NCBI GenBank assembly: GCA_030674915.1
Contig: JASXSV010000007.1
Location: 124,001-188,000 of the forward strand
DNA length: 64,000 bases
DNA from: Candidatus Endonucleibacter bathymodioli
GTDB lineage: Bacteria > Pseudomonadota > Gammaproteobacteria > Pseudomonadales > Endozoicomonadaceae
Direction of reading: 5' to 3'
Every line of letters begins with the position of its first letter. The first letter of the stretch is position 1. Under the pieces are notes generated by a model, which saw nothing but the letters and a program-made list of their open reading frames with translations, was not told the DNA's origin and searched no databases. This document shows, one piece after another, positions 1 to 10,188 of this stretch. The position numbers and the translations under genes are program-made.

Positions 1-2
1 AA

Positions 3-2312
3 CACGAAGCCTTCCAACATATCATGGACCATATTGTCACAAAAAACTGCAATATGGATCAATGGGGAGGTCTCAATTTGAGCCGGTTATTTAAATATAT
101 GGTCCAAGCTAATACTGAGGGCACGAAAATGGCCATGCTAAAGGTGCTTGGCGTCATTAGCAAATCAGGACTATCATATTGTAATATTAAGAGCATAGAG
201 ACAATATTTCAGTCTTTAGTTATATTACACAATACCCGTTTTCTAGGCATAGAGAATGAAAAATCATATAAAATAACTCTTCAACTTATCATTAATCATT
301 TAGCCCACTGCACCGGCAGATTAAAAGGCTACAATGATCATGAACTAACAACCATAATAAAAGGATTGTGTCAAATAGGGAAATTAGAATGGCTAGAAAA
401 CGTCGACAAAGCTAAACATACGGTGTCCAATTTCATCATCGAGGAAGGTATAAATACAAAACCAACACCTAATAATTACTAGCTGTTAATGATGACACTT
501 GGATTAGCGAATGATTCCAGGATAAGAAAAGAAAGTCTGCGAACTCTAGCTGATTATTTCAACTCTGGAAAAATAAATCTAGAAAAATGTACAAATAATG
601 AATTACTTGATGCGGCAACTACATTTGCTTATAATAATGAATGGTGTATTAAAAAAACAATACAAAAAATAGCAACCATTGTGGCTTCGAAAAATCTGGA
701 TTCATGGGATACTAGAGAACTTGCAATACTTGCTAAAACATTAATTCCAGAGGAAGGTGACCTACCTCACAAAGCAATAGATAATATCGCCTGCCAGATT
801 CTTAATAAATATAGAAGGTTTTCCATTGCTGGTCATATAGACCTGTCCATGATTATAAGTCAATGTAAGGGAACTAATTGTCTAAAGTTCATTCGCTATG
901 TCTCCAATGTTGTAAACTCTGATAGCTTAGTTATACCACTTAGCTCACCTATATTTTTAGCTAAGTTAATAAGCATTGTTAGTAAAGATGATGAACAATA
1001 TACAGGAAAAGCTATTAATAAAATCGCCTCTTGCTTTGTATATAACACCGCTGAACAGTTGTTAAGTATACCTTCAGATGACTTAGAAGTTATTATCGGT
1101 GAATTCCGAAAACATTATAAACTCAAAGAAGTAAGGCGTGTTGTTCAGCATATTTCTGACATTATAATAAATGAAAGAACAGATTTATCAGACTGGCCAA
1201 TCGATACCATGGATGTATTACTAAGACTGCTCCATAGTCCTTCTGATGATGATCTAATACAGAGCGTTTGCAGGAAGATAGCTACTACCTTAAATCGCCC
1301 TGATACTGAACTGAAAAAATGGCCAATAAAGACTTTAGCACGCGTGGCCAAAGGAGTAAGCAACTTGCGAGATTATTCTTCTGAAGAATTTATTGCACGC
1401 TTAGCTGAGATTTATATGGAAAAGCGAGATGATGATGAAAGTAAGTATGGATCTATTATTCTAACAGCGATATGCCGCCACCTTCCAATAGAGTCAAACG
1501 AAATCGTCAAAGCATCCATCAATCTTGCCTCAGTCTTATCTAAGAAAGCATATTCACGTATGAGTGAAACAAACAAATTTTCTTTATTTTGGAGCATAAC
1601 TCTTTTGGATTTCATTGTGCATGAAGAATTGGGCAACACTAATACTCATAGCATAATGAAACATATGATGAAAGGTCTAACAAAAAGAATACATGTGATC
1701 GACCAGGATACAATAAATAAACACCCCAGCTTTCCAGCTGATTGGCAGCTAGAATTCATTAATTTCACGAATTTCTATCGGCCAAACCAGTTAAATGGCC
1801 GTCATTTATTAAAGTACGATAACGGTTCAGGTTCAGGTTCAGGTTCAGGTTCAGGTTCAGGTTCAGGTTCAGGTTCAGGTTCAGGTTCAGGTTCAGGTTC
1901 AGGTTCAGGTTCAGGTTCAGGTTCAGGTTCAGGTTCAGGTTCAGGTTCAGGTTCAGGTTCAGGTTCATTATCAAAATTAGAGAAGAATATCCACGACTTG
2001 ATCAAATATTCAATTCCTAGCTTAATAATAGATACTAATTATCGTATAGGTTTATTCCCTGCTGACCTTTCCTTAAGTTCAAAGTCAATGCCAAAAGTTT
2101 TACTAGTTGAAGTAGACAGCCCTCATGATTTTTTTAAAAGTAGTGACAATATACTTTATAGGCTAGCAAAAAACCGATTTGTTGATTTTGTTCTTGAGAA
2201 AAAACTGGGTTATAATGTACTGCGAATCGATTACCAAGAAGCATCCGACTATGAGTGTAGAAAACAGTTTATCCAACAGATTCTAACTATTTTTCCTGAT
2301 CATGCCCATTGA
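3..2312 (+). pseudogene. RAP-domain solenoid protein 1 (5' cut by window, internal amber)
   Basis: This is the first of seven paralogues. The reading frame is already open at the window edge (codons from base 3), so the signal peptide and first part lie outside. The frame is broken only by one TAG at 480-482, at the place where the paralogues read a Trp (TGG) in a His/Asp-Trp-Met/Leu-Met context. The next codons resume the same frame with one extra codon. Downstream are helical repeats with LSDWPI- and LKKWPIKTLA-type Trp motifs, a pure Gly-Ser linker, and a C-terminal RAP domain (LLVEVDSPHDFF, then RFVDFVLEKKLGYNVLRI). It is probably a recent pseudogene, although reinitiation at 489 could give a 607-residue C-terminal product. 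The predicted role, by family, is RNA binding by the solenoid with RAP at the end; this is inferred. Confidence 0.8.
1824..1967 (+). repeat. GGTTCA x24 microsatellite encoding (Gly-Ser)24
   Basis: This is a perfect hexanucleotide tract of 144 bp, in frame, encoding alternating Gly and Ser between the helical repeats and the RAP domain of the first RAP paralogue. The unit length is a multiple of three, so slippage would change linker length without breaking the frame. A 16-copy version lies at 12760-12855. Confidence 0.97.
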
Positions 2313-2382
2313 TACATTTGTACGATCCTTCATTTTGTTAGCTGGTAAGGCAAAAAAGTACGAAATATAGCGTTTATTCTTA

Positions 2383-3465
2383 CGCGGATTTTAGTCATAA
2401 GTGCGCCATATTGAAAAAGTTGAGCCAGAGGGTACACTCACGGTTCGACCAAAAACCAATATGAGACCACTTATGAATAAGCGTTATACCCACCTGACTC
2501 AAGAAGAAAGATACCAGATTTGGTCAGAGAAAAAAGCAGGAGTTCCAAATGAAATTATCGCCCAAGACTTAGGGCGTGATTTGAGTACCGTTAAAAGAGA
2601 GTTGGCTAGAAATACAGGGGCTAGAGGTTATCGCCCGAAGCAAGCACATAATTTTGCGTAGGAACGTCATCAACAGAAACCCAAAGCGACCAAGATGGTA
2701 GCTGAACTGAAAGATAAAATTACTGACAGACTAAGTAAGCAGTGGAGCCCTGAGCAAATACAAGGACGCCTTAAACGAGATAATCAACCTTCTGTATGTC
2801 CCTCTACGATTTACCAGTTTATTCGAGAGGACAAAGCTGAGGGTGGTTGCTTGTATCAACATCTTCTGCACAAGAAGTATAAGCAAAGAACAGGAAAGCC
2901 CGATGCACGAGGCCAGATCCGAAACCGTGTTAGCATTGATGATCGACCTGGAATTGTGGATCAAAAAATACGTTTAGGCGATTGGGAAGCAGACACTGTA
3001 ATTGGCAAAAGACACAAGGGTGTACTGGTTACATTAACGGAAAGAGTGAGTAAATTAAATTTGGTAAAACGTGTTCCTTCAAAGCACGCTGACGTGGTGA
3101 CGAAAGCAATTATAACGATGCTCAAGCCTTACCAATCAGACTTACTCACGATCACATTTGATAACGGAAAAGAGTTTGCCTTTCATGAAAAAATCAAGAA
3201 AAAGCTTAACGTAGATACCTATTTTGCTCACCCTTACTCCTCGTGGGAACGAGGTTTGAATGAAAATCATAATGGATTGATAAGACAATATTTGCCCAAA
3301 AGCCAATCTTTGGATAATGTCACTGACAAAGAAATTTTAGATATACAAAACCGACTAAACCAAAGACCAAGAAAACTGTTAGACTTTAAAACACCTGATG
3401 AGATTTATAGTGAAATGGCGTTAGCTGCATAAATTTTAAGGGCGCACTTATGACTAAAATACGCG
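2383..3465 (+). mobile_element. IS30-family insertion sequence
   Basis: The ends are 25 bp inverted repeats with one mismatch (left cgcggattttagtcataagt..., right end its complement), and TTA is directly repeated at 2380-2382 and 3466-3468. The paralogous spacer near 6860 shows the uninterrupted site, ttattcttatcaatgata, confirming the 3 bp target duplication. The element is 1083 bp and carries one transposase frame. Confidence 0.9.
2473..3432 (+). pseudogene. IS30-family transposase, in-frame amber
   Basis: The start ATG at 2473 gives the usual IS30 opening (MNKRYTHLTQEERYQI) with a helix-turn-helix region. A TAG at 2659-2661 interrupts the frame just before ERHQQKPKATKM; the reading frame is unchanged on both sides. 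The catalytic part is complete: first Asp in GDWEADTVIGK, second Asp in ITFDNGKEF, and Glu in LNENHNGLIRQYLP. The single stop probably inactivates this copy. Reinitiation at 2695 would leave a 245-residue catalytic piece without the DNA-binding domain. Confidence 0.85.
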
Positions 3466-3533
3466 TTATCAATGATAGATTGAGTACGTTTTTAACTAAG
3501 CCAGCTGAAAAAAAACAGTCGTGCAAAGATATC

Positions 3534-3967
3534 CGAAGGCAACGCCAAAGCAGGTAATAACAAGACATGAACATTATATCCAAGGCAATACCATGCTGCC
3601 CCTATATTTCAGCTATTGCCGTAGCTTCCTCATTTATACCCATTCCCATTGAAATATGATATCGTTTACCGCTCTCGCATCTTCCATGGGTACTGGTATA
3701 GTCTCCTAGGATATAGCGATAATAATCTTATTCTGATGCTATTTTCAAAACCCTTACTTAACGGATTAGCTAGCTACAATGATATTTTCTAATGCTAAAG
3801 CAGCACGAAATAGACACATGGATATTGTCCTATCCCATATCACCATAGACTCATCGTGGATCTACCGCTTGCTTCCAAGACACACCATCAATGGTATATG
3901 ATATAGACAGATACTCAAAAACAGCTGTACTAAAAACGATCAAATTTATTTTTCTAGGATGACTAAA
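3534..3967. repeat. RAP-array spacer repeat with coding relic
   Basis: No intact gene is visible. This stretch is closely similar to 6934-7330 and more distantly to spacers near 13440, 18760 and 22560. It contains a decayed coding-like segment (SLLGYSDNNLILML...) that ends in a stop near 3790. The spacer appears to have been duplicated together with the RAP genes. Confidence 0.6.
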
Positions 3968-4001
3968 TGTTTTGCTCCGAACATAGCCATGCTATCTTAC
4001 C
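3968..4001 (+). promoter_or_regulatory. Conserved pre-start block, candidate promoter
   Basis: The block with ttttgctccgaacatagcc followed by a TATCTT-like hexamer recurs 20-60 bp before all six visible RAP starts, even in the short spacer before 10315. TTTTGC (3970) and TATCTT (3993) are 17 bp apart, which could be weak -35 and -10 elements. Conservation is seen directly; the promoter role is a guess. Confidence 0.3.
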
Positions 4002-4022
4002 AATACATGAGGATTAAGACTT

Positions 4023-6797
4023 ATGATGTTTTCATATGTAATATTGATACGATTTATTTATATAACAAGCACTGTATTATTATTTTCTGATAATGCTTAT
4101 AGTGTATATAATAAAAATGAAGTACAAACATTACATTCTTCCAAAACAGCTTACAATACATCTAATAATATATTTTCATCAGTGAAATCTCATGCTGAAA
4201 CTGAAACGTGCGTGTATAATACAGAGAATAGACTCAGACTCCAATTCATTGCCGCATCACTCCAGCATACAAAATCTTTTTACCAACTACCTTTTTTTGT
4301 CTTGAAAGCTACGCAACACCCAGATAATTGTAGTCTTACTCATAATGTAGATAACGTTATTAGCATATTCATGGCAGCCCGTATATGTAAAGATGATCAT
4401 TCCATCCTCAAGCTAGCTTATCAACTATCCAGAAATGTCTCAATAGCTGATGGCGTTTGGAGTAGTAAGAACATACTGGATATGAGCGCTGCGATCTCCA
4501 AGTGTTCAGGTCCTGACATTGAGTATATCCGCAAAATAATTGCTAATAAAATAGTTAACCCAAATAACGACATGAGCATGTGGCAACCATGCATGGTAGC
4601 AAAAGAGCTCAGATCCTTAAGCATGGGGAATTCAAAGATGGAAGAAAAAGCTTTTAAACATATCGTGGAATATCTTATCACAAAAAACTGTAACATAGAT
4701 CAATTGGGAGGTCAGCAATTAAGTCAGTTATTTAGATCTCTATCCCATACTAATACTGATCAAACAAAGATAGCCATACTCAAGGTGTTTGGTGTTATTA
4801 TCAAATCAGGATTATCATATTGGAATGCTAAGAGCACATTGACAATGTTTAGGGATTTGGTGGAATTGCAAAAATCGCACTCAACATTCATACAAACTGA
4901 AAAATCATATAAAATAGTTCTTCAACTTATCATTAATCGTTTAGCCAGCTCTGAACTCAATCTCAGAGCCTGTGATAGTAATGACATAGTGCCACTAATG
5001 AAAGGATTGTGGCAGATAGATAAATTATCCTGGCCAGTAAACATAGACAAAGCTAGACGAAGGTGGGCCAAGTTTATCGTCGAGGAAGATATGAACATAT
5101 CACCAATGGCTAGTAATGACTGTATGATGATAATACGTGGATTAACACCTGAGTCTAGGATAGAGCAAGAAGCTATGCGAACTTTGGCTGAGCATTTTCA
5201 CGGTAGAATAGCAGGACTATCACAATGGACAAAGAGTGAATTACTGAATGTTGCAACTGCATTTACTCATAATGATAGAGGGCATATTGAAAAAGTCATT
5301 CCGAAAATAGCAAGCTTTGTGGCTTCGGAAAATCTAAATTCTTGGGATACTAGCGATCTTTCACTACTTGCTACAGCATTGAGCCCAAAGAACAGAGATG
5401 TTCACCACACAGCAATAGACAATATCGCCTACCATATACTGAATAAACCTAACCAATTCTCCATTGGTGATTATATAGACCTATCCTTAATTGTAAGTCG
5501 AGGTCAGGGATATCATTGCCTGAAGCTCATCAGATATATCTCTAATGAGATAGCCTATAATAACTTCGATTTATCACATCGCTCACTTATATTTTTAGCC
5601 AAGTTAGTCAGCATTGCCAGTAAAGATGATGGGGAATATGCAGAAAAAGCTCTAAACAAGATCACTACTTATTTGATAGATAAGAGCATGGAGCAGTGGT
5701 TAGAATTACCTCCAGAGAGCTTCAAACTGATTGCCAGTGCATGCAGCAAATATTATAAACTGATGACAGCTAGGCATCTTCTTAAGCATATTGTTTTCAT
5801 TATACTATACGACCTGATAGATTTATCATATTGGCCAATTGATACCCTAGACATAGTACTAAGAAAGCTAGATGGTTCTAATGATTATCTCATACAGAGA
5901 TCTCTCAGGAAGATAGTTGCGAAGTTAAACCTCCCTGATACTACATTGCGAGAATGGTCAATAAATACTTTAGCACGCGTGGCTAAAGGAGTAAGTCGCT
6001 TGAGAGATTATTCTTCTGAAGAGTTTATTACACGGTTAACGAAGATGTATATGGAGAAGAGAAATTGTGATGACATTAAGTATGGAATGACTATTCTATT
6101 AGCGATATGCCATCTTCCGATAGCATCAGAAAAAATAATCAAAGAAGCTGTCAACCTTGCCTCAGTTTTATATGATAATGCATATTCAAATATGACTGAA
6201 TCAGACAAGATTTCTTTGTTTTGGGCCATAACTCTTTTGGATTTCGTTGTACATGAAGAAGGGAGGATTAATACTACCGAAACAACAAAAACTATAATTA
6301 TCGAACTGATAAAAATAATACCTAAAATAAAACAGAATACAATAAACAAACATACAAAATTTTTAGCCGCCTGGCAGCTAGAATTCATTAATATTATGCG
6401 TTCCTATCGTGCACACAAGTCAAGTGATATTAATATATCTACGTACGAGAACAGATTAACACCAGAAGTTAATGATCACATTCATAGATTGATCAAAACA
6501 AAAACTTCCGGCTTTAGTGTAGATACTAATTGTCTTATAAATAAGTTCCCTACTGATTGTCTCTTAAGATCAAGGTCAAAATCTTTACTAGTTGAAGTAG
6601 ATGGCCCTCATCATTTTTTTCACGATAGTAACAATAGGCGATATAGGTTAGTAAAAGATCGGTTTGTTGATTTTGTTTTTGAAAAACAACTTGACTATAA
6701 AATAATACGCATAGATTACCAGGAAGCATATGACTATAGGTGTAGGAAACATCTTATCCAACAAATTCTAACTGTTTTTCCTTATCATACCCATTGA
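4023..6797 (+). CDS. Secreted RAP-domain solenoid protein 2
   Basis: This 924-residue protein is intact. Residues 1-27 form a Sec-type signal peptide (hydrophobic FIYITSTVLLF, then DNAYS). Residues ~100-800 are helical repeats of roughly 37-40 residues with recurring Trp motifs such as LSQWTKSELLNVATAF and NSWDTSDLSLLATALS, as in OPR/HPR/FASTK solenoids and SKWP effector repeats. Residues 855-905 are a RAP domain: LLVEVDGPHHFF, YRLVKDRFVDFVFEKQLDYK, then IRIDYQEA. The family role in eukaryotes is binding of organelle transcripts; with an export signal here, a host RNA target is plausible but inferred. GAGG lies about 10 bases before the ATG. The TGA stop is the first part of an IS-like end (6796). 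Neighbours are paralogues on both sides. Confidence 0.85.
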   Translation: MMFSYVILIRFIYITSTVLLFSDNAYSVYNKNEVQTLHSSKTAYNTSNNIFSSVKSHAETETCVYNTENRLRLQFIAASLQHTKSFYQLPFFVLKATQHPDNCSLTHNVDNVISIFMAARICKDDHSILKLAYQLSRNVSIADGVWSSKNILDMSAAISKCSGPDIEYIRKIIANKIVNPNNDMSMWQPCMVAKELRSLSMGNSKMEEKAFKHIVEYLITKNCNIDQLGGQQLSQLFRSLSHTNTDQTKIAILKVFGVIIKSGLSYWNAKSTLTMFRDLVELQKSHSTFIQTEKSYKIVLQLIINRLASSELNLRACDSNDIVPLMKGLWQIDKLSWPVNIDKARRRWAKFIVEEDMNISPMASNDCMMIIRGLTPESRIEQEAMRTLAEHFHGRIAGLSQWTKSELLNVATAFTHNDRGHIEKVIPKIASFVASENLNSWDTSDLSLLATALSPKNRDVHHTAIDNIAYHILNKPNQFSIGDYIDLSLIVSRGQGYHCLKLIRYISNEIAYNNFDLSHRSLIFLAKLVSIASKDDGEYAEKALNKITTYLIDKSMEQWLELPPESFKLIASACSKYYKLMTARHLLKHIVFIILYDLIDLSYWPIDTLDIVLRKLDGSNDYLIQRSLRKIVAKLNLPDTTLREWSINTLARVAKGVSRLRDYSSEEFITRLTKMYMEKRNCDDIKYGMTILLAICHLPIASEKIIKEAVNLASVLYDNAYSNMTESDKISLFWAITLLDFVVHEEGRINTTETTKTIIIELIKIIPKIKQNTINKHTKFLAAWQLEFINIMRSYRAHKSSDINISTYENRLTPEVNDHIHRLIKTKTSGFSVDTNCLINKFPTDCLLRSRSKSLLVEVDGPHHFFHDSNNRRYRLVKDRFVDFVFEKQLDYKIIRIDYQEAYDYRCRKHLIQQILTVFPYHTH

Positions 6798-6933
6798 GAC
6801 CTTTGCACGATCCTTCATTTTGTTAGCTGGTAAGGAAAAAAAGTACGAAAGATAGCGTTTATTCTTATCAATGATAAATTGAGTACGTTTTTAACGAAGC
6901 CGGCTGGCAAAAAAACAGTCGCGCAAAGATATC
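6796..6933 (+). mobile_element. MITE-like element with IS5-family ends
   Basis: The left end gagacctttgcacga (6796-6810) is identical to the terminus of the 1.2 kb IS at 17486. The right end tcgcgcaaagatatc (6919-6933) is its imperfect complement. The element is 138 bp, non-coding, and holds the empty site of the IS30 insertion found in the 2311 copy. It starts inside the TGA stop codon of the preceding RAP gene. Confidence 0.65.
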
Positions 6934-7416
6934 CGGAGGCAACGCCAAAGCAGGTAATAGCAAGACATGAACATTATCTCCAAGGCAATACCATGCTATA
7001 TTTCAGCCATTACCGTAGTTTCCTCATTTATACCCATTCCCATTGAAATGTGATATCGTGTACCGCTCTCGCATCTTCCATGGGCACTGGTATAGTCTCC
7101 TAGGATATAGCGATAATAATCTTATTCTGATGCTATTTCCACACCCCTTACTTACCGGCTTAGCTAGCTACGAAGGATATTTTCTAATGCTAAATCAGCA
7201 CGAAATAGACACATGGATTTGTCCTATCCCATATCACCATAGACTAATCGTGGATCTACCGCTTGCTTCCAAGACACACCATCAATGGTATACGATATAG
7301 ACAGATACTCAAAAACAGCTGTACTAAAAACGATCAAATTTATTTTTCTAGGATGACTAAATGTTTTGCTCCGAACATAGCTATTTTAGCTTACCAGTTT
7401 CAGTAGTAAAAAACTT
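6934..7416. repeat. RAP-array spacer repeat with coding relic
   Basis: This is a spacer between RAP genes 2 and 3. An open stretch of 85 codons (7043-7300) has no convincing start signal, and the matching stretch in the 3534 spacer is broken, so I read it as relic sequence. The last ~90 bp carry the conserved pre-start block (ttttgctccgaacatag). Confidence 0.5.
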
Positions 7417-10188
7417 ATGATGCTGTTACATAGAATATTGCTCATATTTATTTTTATAATAAGCACTGCTTTATTATTTTCTTATAATGCTTATGCTGTA
7501 TATACTAAAGACAGAGCACTAACATTAAATTCTTCCAATACATCTTACTATGTATCTTCATCAGTAAAACCTCATATTACAACTGAAACGTGCGTGTACA
7601 ATACACAGAACAGACTCACAATCCGCAGTATTGGCACACCACGCCCCAATACAGAACAGTTTTATACCCTACATTTTTTTGTCTTGAACGCTATAAAACA
7701 CCCAGTCAACTGTAAACTGACTCATCATCTAGATGACGTTATTAGCATATTCACGGCAGCCAGTACGTGTAAAGACGATAATTCCATCATAAAACTAGCT
7801 TCTCAACTATCCAGACAACACGTCTCAACAGCGGATGAGATCTGGAATAGTCAGAATATATTAGATATGAGCTCTGCTATTTCTAAGTGCTCAGGTCCTA
7901 ATATCAGTTATATCCGCCAAATTATTGCACATAATATAGTGAAGTCAAATAACGACATGAGCGAGTGGGAATCTTATAACATCACGACAGCGCTCCGGTC
8001 CTTAAACAATGGAAATTCAGATCAAGAAGCAAAAGCTTTTAAACATATTGTGGACTATGTTGTCACCAAAAACTGTAATATAGATAAATGGGGAGATCAC
8101 CAATTAAGTAAGCTATTTAAAACTCTATCCAAGACTAATACTGAGAGCGCAAAGATTGCCATGCTCAAGGTGCTGGGTGTCATGACAAAATCAGGACTCT
8201 CAAATTGGGATGCTAAGAGCACATCAACAGTGTTTAGGGCTTTGGCGAGATTGCAAAAGACACACTCAGCATACATAAAAAATGAAAGAATATATGAAAT
8301 AGTTATGCAACTTATCATTAATCGCTTAGCCAGTTCTGAAATCAATTTCAGAGACTGTGATGCTCATACCCTAGCAGATACAATGGGGCAATTGTGGCAT
8401 ATATCTAAATTAAGGTGGCCAAAAAACGTCGACAAAGCCAGACAGAATATAGCCAAGCTTATCGTCGAAGAAGATATAAATATATCCACCATAGTTAGTA
8501 ATGACTGGGTGATGATAATATGTGGATTAACTGATTCGTCTATAATAGAAATAGAAGCTATGCGAACTATGGCTACGCATTTTAACGATAGAACAGTAAG
8601 TTTATCACAATGGACAAATAAACAATTGTTGAATATTGCAACTTCATTTTCTCAAATGCATGGGCATAGTGTTGAAAAATCAATTCAGAAAACAGCAATA
8701 TTCGTGGCCACAGAAAATCTAGAGTTTTGGGATATTGGAGATCTTGCAATACTTGCTGAAGTATTGAGTCCAAAGACCAAAGACCTACATCACAAGGCAA
8801 TAGATAATATCGCCGGCCAGATTTTGAAAAAATCTATACAGTTGCCCATTATTGATTATATAGACCTGGCCTTTACTGTAAGTCTATGCAAGGGAGAGCA
8901 TTGTCTGGAACTCGTCAGATACATATCCACTGAGGTAGCCGATGACAGCTTCGATGTATCACATCTCTCACCTATATTTTTAGCTAAGTTAATCAGCATT
9001 GTCAGTACAGATGATGAGAAATATGCAGAAAAAGCTTTAACCAAAATAACTAATTATTTGATATATCAGAATACGGAACAGTTGTTAAACTTACCTTCAG
9101 ATTCTTTAAAGCTCATTACCCATGCATGCAGCAAGCATTATAACCTTACTGCAGTTCCGAGTCTTCTTCGGCATATTTCTTTCATTGTACTAAATGACAG
9201 GATAGATTTATCAGATTGGCCCATTGAAACACTAGAAGTATTACTAAGAACGATCAATAGCCATGATGATGATGATTTGATACAGAAATCTTTCAGGAAA
9301 ATAATTGCTCGATTAAACTGCCCTGATACTGAACTGCGAAAATGGTCAATAAATACTTTAGCTCTTGTGGCTAAAGGCGTAAGTCGCGTGCGAGATTATT
9401 CTTCTGAATTGTTTATTGCGCGGTTAGCTAAGATGTATATAGAAAAGCGAGATTATGATGAAAGTAAGTGTGGAATTACTATTCTACTAGCGATATGTAA
9501 TCTTCCAATACTGTCAAGAAAAATCATCAAACCAGCTGTCAAACTTGCCTCAATTTTATATAATAAGGCGTATTCAAATATGGATGACGTAGACAAGATT
9601 TCTTTATTTTGGACCATAACTCTTTTGGATTTTGTTGCACATGAAAAATGGATGGCTAATGCCAGCAGAATAACAAAAACTATTATTACTGAACTAACAA
9701 AAATAATACCTGAAATGGATCAGGAAACAATAAACAAACATACAATATTTTTTACCGAATGGCAGCTAGAATTCATTAATATCATGAATTCCTACCGAGA
9801 ACATGAATCAAGTAACATTAGTTTGTCCGAGTGCGGCAACAAATCAACATCCGTATTGAAAGATAGTATTCATAGATTGATCGAAATAGCAATTTCCGGT
9901 TTAAGTATAGAACTTAATTGTAGTATATATAACTTCCCTATTGATTTTTTATTAAGTTCAGAGTCAATATCTTTACTAGTTAACGTAGATGGGCCTCATA
10001 ATTTTTTTAAAGATGGTCACAATAGGTATTATAGGCTAGCAAAAGACCGATTTGTTGATTTTATTTTTGAGAAACAACTGGGCTATAAAGTCATGCGCAT
10101 CAATGACCAGAAAAAACATGGCTGTAAGTTTAGAAGACAGTTTATCCAGCAGATTATAGCTGCCTTTCCTAATTCTACCATTTACTAA
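7417..10188 (+). CDS. Secreted RAP-domain solenoid protein 3
   Basis: This 923-residue protein is intact. The signal peptide (residues 1-28) has a long hydrophobic core (ILLIFIFIISTALLFS) and ends in NAYA. The solenoid carries clear Trp motifs: LSQWTNKQLLNIATSF, EFWDIGDLAILAEVLS, LSDWPIETLEVLLRT and LRKWSINTLALVAKG. The RAP domain at residues 853-905 is diverged: the usual VEVDGPHHF reads VNVDGPHNF, so the core Glu is Asn, and the tail reads INDQKKHGCKFRR instead of INYQEAYDYEYRK. If RAP acts as a nuclease-like fold, this copy may only bind. No MITE follows it. A short unrelated spacer leads to the next paralogue. Confidence 0.85.
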   Translation: MMLLHRILLIFIFIISTALLFSYNAYAVYTKDRALTLNSSNTSYYVSSSVKPHITTETCVYNTQNRLTIRSIGTPRPNTEQFYTLHFFVLNAIKHPVNCKLTHHLDDVISIFTAASTCKDDNSIIKLASQLSRQHVSTADEIWNSQNILDMSSAISKCSGPNISYIRQIIAHNIVKSNNDMSEWESYNITTALRSLNNGNSDQEAKAFKHIVDYVVTKNCNIDKWGDHQLSKLFKTLSKTNTESAKIAMLKVLGVMTKSGLSNWDAKSTSTVFRALARLQKTHSAYIKNERIYEIVMQLIINRLASSEINFRDCDAHTLADTMGQLWHISKLRWPKNVDKARQNIAKLIVEEDINISTIVSNDWVMIICGLTDSSIIEIEAMRTMATHFNDRTVSLSQWTNKQLLNIATSFSQMHGHSVEKSIQKTAIFVATENLEFWDIGDLAILAEVLSPKTKDLHHKAIDNIAGQILKKSIQLPIIDYIDLAFTVSLCKGEHCLELVRYISTEVADDSFDVSHLSPIFLAKLISIVSTDDEKYAEKALTKITNYLIYQNTEQLLNLPSDSLKLITHACSKHYNLTAVPSLLRHISFIVLNDRIDLSDWPIETLEVLLRTINSHDDDDLIQKSFRKIIARLNCPDTELRKWSINTLALVAKGVSRVRDYSSELFIARLAKMYIEKRDYDESKCGITILLAICNLPILSRKIIKPAVKLASILYNKAYSNMDDVDKISLFWTITLLDFVAHEKWMANASRITKTIITELTKIIPEMDQETINKHTIFFTEWQLEFINIMNSYREHESSNISLSECGNKSTSVLKDSIHRLIEIAISGLSIELNCSIYNFPIDFLLSSESISLLVNVDGPHNFFKDGHNRYYRLAKDRFVDFIFEKQLGYKVMRINDQKKHGCKFRRQFIQQIIAAFPNSTIY

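Larger units (their letters stand above)
2311..3533 (+). mobile_element. MITE-like element downstream of RAP gene 1, split by IS30
   Basis: The left end at 2311-2325 (gatacatttgtacga) is a diverged form of the IS5-family terminus gagacctttgcacga seen at 17486. The right end at 3519-3533 (tcgtgcaaagatatc) is nearly its reverse complement. With the IS30 insertion removed the unit is about 140 bp and matches the copies at 6796, 13199 and 22359. It has no coding capacity. The gene's TGA stop overlaps its first bases. Confidence 0.6.

Noticed and set aside
480..482. Amber codon reassignment, because TAG interrupts RAP gene 1, the IS30 transposase and ankyrin gene 1
   Set aside because: TAG is also the normal terminator of the ABC permease (36389) and of several ankyrin genes (after the CGM end), and other dead genes carry TAA and TGA, so simple nonsense mutation fits better.
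1765..2005. Antisense frames encoding (Asn-Leu)n and (Pro-Glu)n
   Set aside because: They are the reverse reading of the GGTTCA microsatellite; no start signals or conserved flanks.
7043..7300. 85-codon open frame in the spacer before RAP gene 3
   Set aside because: The matching stretch in the spacer at 3655-3790 is broken by a stop and there is no ribosome site; treated as relic.
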